Positions 56,743 to 64,000 of a stretch of 64,000 nucleotides of DNA are shown here, one piece after another; position 1 is the first letter of the stretch; each line of letters starts with the position of its first letter. This stretch comes from Laetiporus sulphureus 93-53. Taxonomy: Eukaryota > Basidiomycota > Agaricomycetes > Polyporales > Laetiporaceae. A model generated the notes under the pieces. It did not search any database, was not told the DNA's origin, and worked only from the letters and a program-made list of their open reading frames with translations. The stretch lies in NCBI RefSeq assembly GCF_001632365.1, contig NW_024468524.1:434392-498391 (forward strand). The letters are read 5' to 3'. The translations under genes and the position numbers were made by a program.

Positions 56743-59378
56743 ATGTTCCGGAGCACCCAGCCCAATGCATACGATGAGATTGTCGGTGAGCATCGAGACT
56801 GCGTGCCTTTCTGGTACACATACACATGCTTGACATACTCTGCTAGCCAAAACCACAGATGAGAATCTCACCAGCGAGAACTGGGAGCTCATCTTGAATC
56901 TCTGCGACAAGGTGCAAGACGATGGAGAACAAGGGTATGTATTCATCCCATCGCAGTCGGATTCGGCCTGCTGATGTCTCGATTTAAAGTGCTCGGAACG
57001 TCGTTGCGGCCGTGCTCAAGCGGCTTGCGCACCGAAACCCAAATGTTCAGCTATACACACTGACTCTCGCGGAATCGTTGACGAAGAATTGTGGGATCGA
57101 AGTGCACAGAGAAATCGCGTCGCGCGCATTCACGCAGGGGTTGGAGAAGCTGATCACCGACCGAGTACGTCTCCATACTGTCTTGATCCTTTGCTTTTCA
57201 ACCGACAGCTTTGGACAGACAACACATGACAAAGTACGACACAGGGCATTGTCGCTCGTGGCCGAATGGACTGCGGATTTCGAGAAGGACCCGACGCTGG
57301 GCGTCATGGAGGAATGTTACGAATCGCTGAAAAACAAAGGTGTGCAGTTTCATTACCTCTTTCCGTAGCAAACGCTGACCCATCATCATGCACCAGGCTA
57401 CAAATTTGAAGCTCCTGACGAGCCGCCGCCGCCGGATGTCGAGGATGAGGTGCGCCGGCGCGAGGAGGAGGAGCTTCAGCGTGTACTCGAGATGTCCATG
57501 CAAGACAAGGGTGGCCGCCCGCCATGGGAACAGTACTCTCTCGCCTCCTCCAGCGGTGCTGGAGGTTCCGGTACGAGCTCCGACCACCATGATTCGACAA
57601 CATCCTCCCGTCAGCAGAGCTACTCTCAGCCGCCTTCCTATGGTGGCTATGTACCCTCTGCGAATCCGGCGGTGAATGCAGACACGGTGAGCCCTCAAGG
57701 GACGCAGACGACCGCAGTTACGAGTGCCTCGCCGGCGCCCAGCGCGAGCGCGGGCTCGCAGTCCCAGAATATTCCAATAGTCACTCGCGTTCGTGCGCTG
57801 CATACTTTCGAGCCGACTGAGCCAGGGGAGTTGGCTTTCGAAAAGGGTGATATCATCAAAGTGGTGGATCGGGGATATAAGGACTGGTGGCGTGGTCAGT
57901 TGAAGGGAAGAACGGGTATTTTCCCAGTCAACTATGTGGTATGTCTGCTTTTAACGCGTTCTTTGCTGGAGGTTGATTAGTTGAGCCGATGATAGGAACC
58001 TCTGCCAGAACCAACGGCCGCTGAGATCGCGAAAGAGGCCGAGCAGGAAGCGGCTGTGTTCAGCCAAGCCGCTAATGTCGATCGTCTCCTTACTTTGCTT
58101 CGTCAGATGGATGCTTCGAAGGATAATTTGGCCGATAACGAGGAGATTCAGGTACGCCTTCCATTATCTCGATACCGTCACATCTCTTACATGATCGTGT
58201 TATGCAGGAATTGTACCGGAACTGTATGTCTTTGCGACCCAAGATCGTCAAGTTGATTGATAAGTACAGCCAGAAGCGAGGTTGGTATATCGTCCTGACT
58301 TGAGGTCGTCATTGGCTCACACACCGATGCAGCTGATCTTGTCTCCATGAACGAGACATTTGTCAAGGCCCGGACAATATTTGACCGTATGATGGAGGAG
58401 AGCCTCGCCAGACACACAGCAAGTAAGTGTCTCGCACGTCTCCATCGTTCGGGTCGGTCGTCTGACCTATCCCGCATCGCAGTGTATGATTCCCGGCCGC
58501 CCTACACGCAACCACCTTTCCAAACGTACGGTGCTCCCCAGGATTCTCGTGTCCGACCAGGGTACGCGCCCAGTCCGGTTCCCCAGCCGCAACCATACGG
58601 CTGGAATCCCGCCGGTTACGAGCGGCCAGGATACAACGCTTATTTCGCTTCCACTCCTGCACCTGCACCTCAGGCTGCAGCGTCATTCTCTCGCCGGCCC
58701 GAGGGAGCGAGTGCCGCGCAGGCTCAACAGTACGCACAACGGCCACAGACGATGTACGCACAGACACCGAGCTACGGAGCCCCGTATGGTCCACAGCCGG
58801 AGGCGCAACCGCAGGGATATCCGGGCGCCCAGCCTGGGGTGCAAGCACAGGTACAAGCGCAGGCGCAGCCACGTCCGCAATCGCAACCTCAGGCTCAATA
58901 CCAACAGTCGCCGCCGCAAGCCCTACGGCAGCCCCAAGTCCAGCCACAACCGCAACCTCAACCGCAACAGCAGCCTCAGCCTCAGCCTCAGCTCCAAGCA
59001 CAAACTCAGCCGCAGCTGCAGCCTCAGCCTCAGCCTGCTCAGCAATCACCGCCAGCTCGCAAAGCAGGCCCGCCGTACGTCTACGACCCAGCGGCATCGT
59101 ACCCGGACCAGAACGTGCAAGCGTGGGCTCAGTACTATGCGCAGGGCGGGAAGGACCCGACTGGCGCTGTGTACTTTATCTCAGTGCCGGGCGTGAAGGA
59201 GGGCCCGGCGCAACCACGGATTCCGCGGGCTGGTTCGCAGGATGCGGTCCAGCAGCAGCAGCAGCAGGTACCAGGTCAGGTAGAGGCGGCGCAGGCGTAT
59301 GTGCAGCAACTGCAGCAGCAGCAGCAACAGCAGCAGAAGCAGACACCAGCTCATGTGGAAACGGCGCAGGTGTATGTA

Positions 59379-59409
<31 letters not shown>

Positions 59410-59927
59410 CGCAGCAGCAGACACCAGGTCACATAGAGGCGCCGCAGGCATATATCCAGCCACAACAAGCGCAAGAAGGGTCCCCGTATCCCGTGGCCGC
59501 TACCGCTACCAGAGCGCCAACACAGTCAAATACCGACCTCCACGCCCAACCTGTCGTCTCGACCGTCCAGCAAGAGCAGCCCGGCGGCGAGCTTGAGACC
59601 GGGCAGCATCCGCAGCAGCAACAGCAACAGCAAGCTGGGGCCATTCCTCCAAGTAGCCCCACAGCCGACATTCAGCAACAACCACCCACGTATGGGGCGC
59701 CTTCCTATGTTCAGGCTGCCCCTGCTTACGGAGCATCGCCGCCAGCGGACTCGCCTCAGGGTGCTGTGCCGGACTCGTACGTCAACCATGTCAACGTCAA
59801 CAGCCAGCAGCCGCAGGTTGGGTGGCAAGGACAGTATCATGATTTGCCGAATCAGTTTGCAGGGATAGAGGTCTCTGGGGCGACAGAGGGCGCCCAGGGT
59901 CCTCAGGGAGTAGGTGCGCCTGCGTGA
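56743..59927 (+). CDS. HSE1: ESCRT-0 subunit Hse1 (STAM homologue)
   Basis: With Vps27, Hse1 captures ubiquitinated cargo on endosomes. Nine exons (first 56743..56785, last 58483..59927) give about 910 residues. Domains in order: VHS ([67 protein letters not shown]); a ubiquitin-interacting motif [16 protein letters not shown] (about residues 163-180); an SH3 domain at about 273-324 ([40 protein letters not shown]); and a helical GAT-like core ([39 protein letters not shown]). A long Gln/Pro/Ala-rich tail takes up the last 480 residues, far longer than in yeast (452 in total). Its CAG-rich repeats lie at 59250-59470 and 59600-59635. Confidence 0.95.
59250..59465 (+). repeat. Glutamine-coding tandem repeat in HSE1
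   Basis: Three diverged copies of about 75 bases. Each encodes a poly-Gln run, then P(G/A)H(V/I)E(A/T)xQxY(V/I)[46 protein letters not shown] and CAA codons alternate irregularly, so the runs are not pure trinucleotide tracts. Confidence 0.85.
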
Positions 59928-60496
59928 GTGAGCGTGAGCGTCCGATTGACTGGAAGGACGGTTTGGAAACTTGTGGACTTTATATTATGCTGTTTGTACG
60001 GGCAGAACATTTCGGCGTTGCTGTATAAAATTGCGGCTCCCTTCATCGCTGCTGCATTCCTTACATCGAGAGATTCGTAATTTGACATCGATTATTCATT
60101 GGACCGAGAAACCTCGCAAGTCGAACACCCTGCACAACCGGTACCAGAACTTGTGATGGCCGAGATAATGCGCTACATATAGATATCCGGGTATATGCGT
60201 TGCCTTCCAATCCGTCGTTACCCTGCAATTCATGCGACCAAATGATACGATGAAAGACCTTTTGCTCATGAACAGATCGAGCAAAAAGTATTAAGGAGGA
60301 GAATATTTCGGTCTATACAGTAAGGAAAGTGTACGTTCATGATGCCAGGCCTCTTGCTCGTCTTGTCTTCTTCACGAATAGATCCTTGCCCTTTAACCAT
60401 CGTACAAACCAATCTCCCACTATCACGCCCCACAGAAGGTCGTAATAAGCGACGCCACGATTCTGTCCACGCATCAGTGCTGCCAAGCGCCATCGC
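59928..60496. other. Intergenic between convergent genes
   Basis: About 570 bases with the 3' ends of HSE1 and the oxidoreductase gene. No gene recognised. Confidence 0.45.
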
Positions 60497-61658
60497 TTAT
60501 TTTCTTGCGGGCACACGCACCTTGCCTATGGGAATGAGTATGATCTCCATGCTCCCCTTGTACGTCTTTGTCAGCGGCCGGCCCTCCAAGTAGCTCATGA
60601 TGTTCGGCACGGCCACCGCGACGTGCGCGGGGTACTTCTGCGCCTGCTTCTGCTCATTACAGTCCGTGATGTCGCCGATCGCGAACACACCAGGGTGACC
60701 CACAACCTCAAAGGTCGGCTCGATCCTCACGAGGCCGCGCTCGTCGAGGACGTCCGCGCCGAGCGACGCGATCCATGCAGTATTTGGACGCGGGCCGAAC
60801 GTCGGCACGATGAGGTCTGCGGTGGGTAACGCCATGCCGCTGCGCGTTGTGAGCCCGATGCCGGCGTACTCGGGGACGTAGTCCGTGAGCTCGGAGAAGA
60901 CGCAATCGATGTTGCGCGCCCGCACGCGGCGTTCGACTTCTCGGCGGTACTTCTCTGGGTAGGTCGCGTTGAGAAGCATCGTGTCCGCTTGGACGATGGT
61001 GATCTTCTTATCCTGTCAGTTCCACGCGCAAGAATTGGTATACCATTCGTGTGTGGGAACAGTGGACATACAGGATACATGTCTCTGAGCTCTCCTGCAG
61101 TTTCTGCGTGCGTACGGTAAGTGATTCAGTCGGGGTGCTCAGCGCCACAATATTTGTATCCGTCTCACCGATGCCGACAGCCCCTCCGCCAATCAAGACG
61201 ACATGCTGTGCTCGTGCATATCGTTTGCGCCAGTTGGCAAGGTGCGCGCGCATGTCCTCGTGGCTGTACGGGAAGTCCAGCGGCCCTGACCACGAGAACC
61301 CACACGCCAAGACGACGACGGCGTACGGCAGCCTCTCACCACTTTGCAGCACGAGCACCCTGCCCTGTCCCGGCGCCGTCTCCTCAATCGCAGTGACCCG
61401 GTCCACGACGAGTCGTCCGTTGCCGTTGATGAACAGTTTGTCGTACGGGATGAGGGCGAGGCTGTCGATGTTGCCTTCGGTGGTGACCGTCATACGGGCG
61501 CCTGCGAGGAGGTGGATCGCGAACGGGCGTTCGTTGACCAAAATGAGGTTGTATCTGGACGGATCGAGTGTTCCAGAGAGCGATCTTGCGAGGTGTGCAC
61601 CGGCGTGTCCGCCGCCCACGATCACGACGTTGCTCTTCATGCCGCCCTCCTTCGACAT
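60497..61658 (-). CDS. AIF/FSP1-like FAD-dependent NAD(P)H oxidoreductase
   Basis: Pyridine-nucleotide disulfide oxidoreductase family member related to apoptosis-inducing factor AMID/FSP1. ATG at 61658 gives MSKEGGMKSNVVIVGGGHAG with the FAD-binding GxGxxG fold; a second Rossmann motif HVVLIGGGAVGIG binds NAD(P)H. Other marks: RYNLILVNERPFAIHLLAG and VFAIGDITDCNE near the FAD end. Two introns are inferred: one of 74 bp in the second Rossmann motif joining VGIG to ELRDMYP, then one before DKKITIVQADTMLLN. About 340 residues. No membrane segment or mitochondrial presequence is visible. The ubiquinone-reducing role of FSP1 is not implied. A GTP-rich promoter is not seen. Convergent with HSE1. 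Confidence 0.9.
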
Positions 61659-64000
61659 GACCAACCGAGATGCGGTTTCGCCGTGGCTGAGCGTGGATTT
61701 CAAGGCCTGTCAGCACGATTGGCCCAAGGACAGCACGAGGAAGGGTGTCGGGACGAGCTCTGAGGGTGAAGGTGCGTTGGCGTCTGCGGCTTGGCCCGCT
61801 GACCAGCGTTGAGCTCATTACTTGTACCCTGCGCCGGCGTCTCGCGGGAGTATTGCAAGCGAGAAGCCCGGGCTGGGAGCGTGTACAGATCGGCAGCGAT
61901 TGTGCGCTGGGGGGTGAACCATTCAGCAGATCATACGGACGCTGGAGTGGGAATGGCCTGCCGTTCCGTCGCGCGATTTTGAAGCTCTGCGTTGCTTCTT
62001 GTGACATATTAAGGACTGACCTCTGGACGTCTGCAACGGAGATGAAGGAGAGTTCTCAGCGTCTCGGTTGGTGAGACTCGGGAAAAGAGTGCCTTGAGTG
62101 TCCAGCAGGAGCTTGATGTGCATCATCACTGCTCTTGCTGCGATATGACTCTTTCATCAGGCGCTCTGTGTTGGCTAACTGCATATGCACTTGAAACGTG
62201 CATTAGGGACCGAAGACTGGCGTCCCGGTCGGAAACAGGTACGACAAGCAGTGCGACAACATTCATGTGGAGTGGACGTGAAGCGTCGAAACTGACAGTA
62301 AGTCTATTGTGTCCCACGTATTGTACATATCTAATACGCACCAAAAATCCCATGACTTGAGTCAGGAGGTCTGTTACGTAGAGACGGCCGTGATGCAGTG
62401 CAGTATTACTGGCAGCGCTTAGCTCTCGACCCAAGACACATCTGCCAGCGTCCGACACGTGTTTGATGCGAAGCAATCCACCGCTCAACAGCAGCTGATC
62501 GCCGCCAGGCAACAGAGCTCGGGTAGTATCGTCGACTCAGCCGCCAAAGCATAGCAAGCCGCTATGTACGAGATCAAGTCCATGAAAGTGCATGAATGCA
62601 CGAGTTAAGAGTCTAACGAACCGCGTAACAGATGACCGTCGATTGTCGTTCCGAGCACATGAGAAAGTGTGAATGGGAAAGAATAGAGGCCTCCATTCGA
62701 CGAAAGGGCGCCTTATATACATGGGATATCCAGCAAACCTGAGATGACAGTGACAGAAAGGAGGTCCATGCATGACATGTACCGTACGAGGAGGGGGGGA
62801 AGATATGTGATGGGAACTTTCTTGATACAGTAGTCGTATGCCTAAAAAGGAAAATTCAGTATCGAGGAATGGGATCCTGGGAAGCCGACTCGCTGGGAAA
62901 GAGACACTGTCTCAAGCCATCGTGACGTTTTGGAATATTCAAAGCGCACTGTCTCGGCCAGCTCGGTCATCGCGGTATGTAATAGTAATGTCGCCTGAGT
63001 TCGTGTTTGTGCAAAGTGGCCACAGACTCGGGTGTATTAGTAACAGTTCAGCCTCCAATGTACTTATAATTCATTACACGATACCCAGAGAGATTAGTCT
63101 GACACATAGATACAGAAATCTGTAGTTCCAAATAACAAAGTAATTTGGCTATTGACAGAATGTGGACGCGAACGGCTTACGTAATAATCGTCGCTGCAGT
63201 TCGACACCTTTTAGGAAGTAGTTTACGTAACGTTCGCCCCTCCTCCTCGTCATCGCGCTGCCCCTGTTGAGCTTTCTTGCTTTCTATCCGCTCACGTCGC
63301 TCGATGGCGTTTTCTACGTACCCCCTCACGGCAGTGCATGGGAGTAGTCTGTAATGATTTCGATGTTGATTTGCAGTGTTTCTTGCTGTTAGCGTGTACT
63401 TATTGCTTTATATATGCTCACGTCGCTTAATTATGTACTTCCTCGCGGCGGTGCATGGTGAGTAGTTGGCGTTTATTAAATGGTCTATGCTCTGATTTTG
63501 ATGTTCGTTCACAGCGCTTCTTGCTATTAACATGTTCTTATTCGACGTGCTCTATTTCTTTATACCTCGGCCGCCGGTTGCACATTCGGGAGACGTCTCA
63601 GAGTGTGCACGGTCGCATCCCTCAATTGGTTACTGCTCTCCTCCGGTTGGAGGTAGTATTCATAGGTCATGCGTACACTTGACGAATGATATACATGGAT
63701 TTTCGCCTTGATACGGATTGCCTGTCCTGCTGTCTCGTCGTTTGTCAGTGACGTTCAGAGGTACGCAACCTGTGAGTTTCCTCGATTCCACGTGGTCCTC
63801 GAATGTTTCATTGATCGTGCTTGACGTGCCTGCCACTGCCTTTATTGTTCTTTGCTCACGTACTTCCGTTGTGCAGTTTGACCGATCTCGCTCGAATTGT
63901 CACGGTAACACCGGACAAGAGATCAAAAAGACTAAAAAGAGACAGTCACGTGGAACGTGCCGCTCTGATCCCCCTGATCCCAAAAGTATCCCCCTGAACC
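61659..64000. other. Right-end intergenic region
   Basis: About 2.3 kb with no recognised gene up to the window end. It includes the promoter of the oxidoreductase and a diverged tandem repeat at 63290-63560. Confidence 0.4.
63290..63560. repeat. Diverged tandem duplication of about 130 bases
   Basis: Two direct copies. One begins at GCTCACGTCGCTCGATGGCG (about 63291), the other at GCTCACGTCGCTTAATTATG (about 63417). Shared phrases in order: TACGTACC/TTATGTACTTCC, CGGCAGTGCATGG/CGGCGGTGCATGG, GAGTAGT, TTTCGATGTT/TTTTGATGTT, TTTCTTGCTGTTA/CTTCTTGCTATTA and CTTATT. The flanks contain further short matches (ACGTGCTCTATTTC). Confidence 0.7.

Overview
The window looks like nuclear DNA of a filamentous basidiomycete, probably an agaricomycete and possibly a polypore. 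Genes are dense, on both strands, and cut by many short introns (about 45-65 bp, GT...AG). The proteins are fungal: cytosolic acetyl-CoA carboxylase, Sec6, Kar3-type kinesin, Ist2-like anoctamin, Hse1 and a FunK1-like kinase. I assigned the lineage by protein family recognition only; no search was run. Exon borders were read by eye from splice signals and frame continuity.

Layout. 1-7.6 kb: 3' part of acetyl-CoA carboxylase, the mitoribosomal GTPase DAP3/mS29, and an unknown protein with a SAM-like C-terminus. 9.1-14.8 kb: a tandem duplication of about 2.8 kb carrying two copies of an unknown multi-exon minus-strand gene plus a small related gene; one copy of the small gene is split by an inversion. 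15.7-20 kb: ribosomal protein eL33, the ornithine acetyltransferase of arginine synthesis, and a lysine-rich membrane-anchored protein. 20.4-28 kb: a FunK1-like kinase gene interrupted by a 5.4-kb LTR element with 470-bp LTRs, a 5-bp target duplication and no coding capacity. 29-33.2 kb: an SSU1-like TDT transporter and a truncated paralogue. 33.8-45.8 kb: SEC6, NAD+ synthetase QNS1, BUD20-like zinc finger, APN2 nuclease and a kinesin-14. 46.5-52 kb: a small unknown protein and a 930-residue serine-rich protein. 52.5-62 kb: IST2-like anoctamin, the UEV protein MMS2, the ESCRT-0 subunit HSE1 and an AIF/FSP1-like oxidoreductase. 62-64 kb: no gene recognised; a diverged tandem repeat near 63.3-63.6 kb.

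Most genes are unrelated housekeeping functions. One pairing is functionally suggestive: MMS2 (K63 ubiquitin chain formation) and HSE1 (ubiquitin-cargo sorting) share a 282-bp head-to-head promoter. The least explained parts are the non-coding interior of the LTR element, which carries about 20 copies of the hexamer GGGTAT on one strand, and the duplicated, inverted gene family at 9-15 kb.
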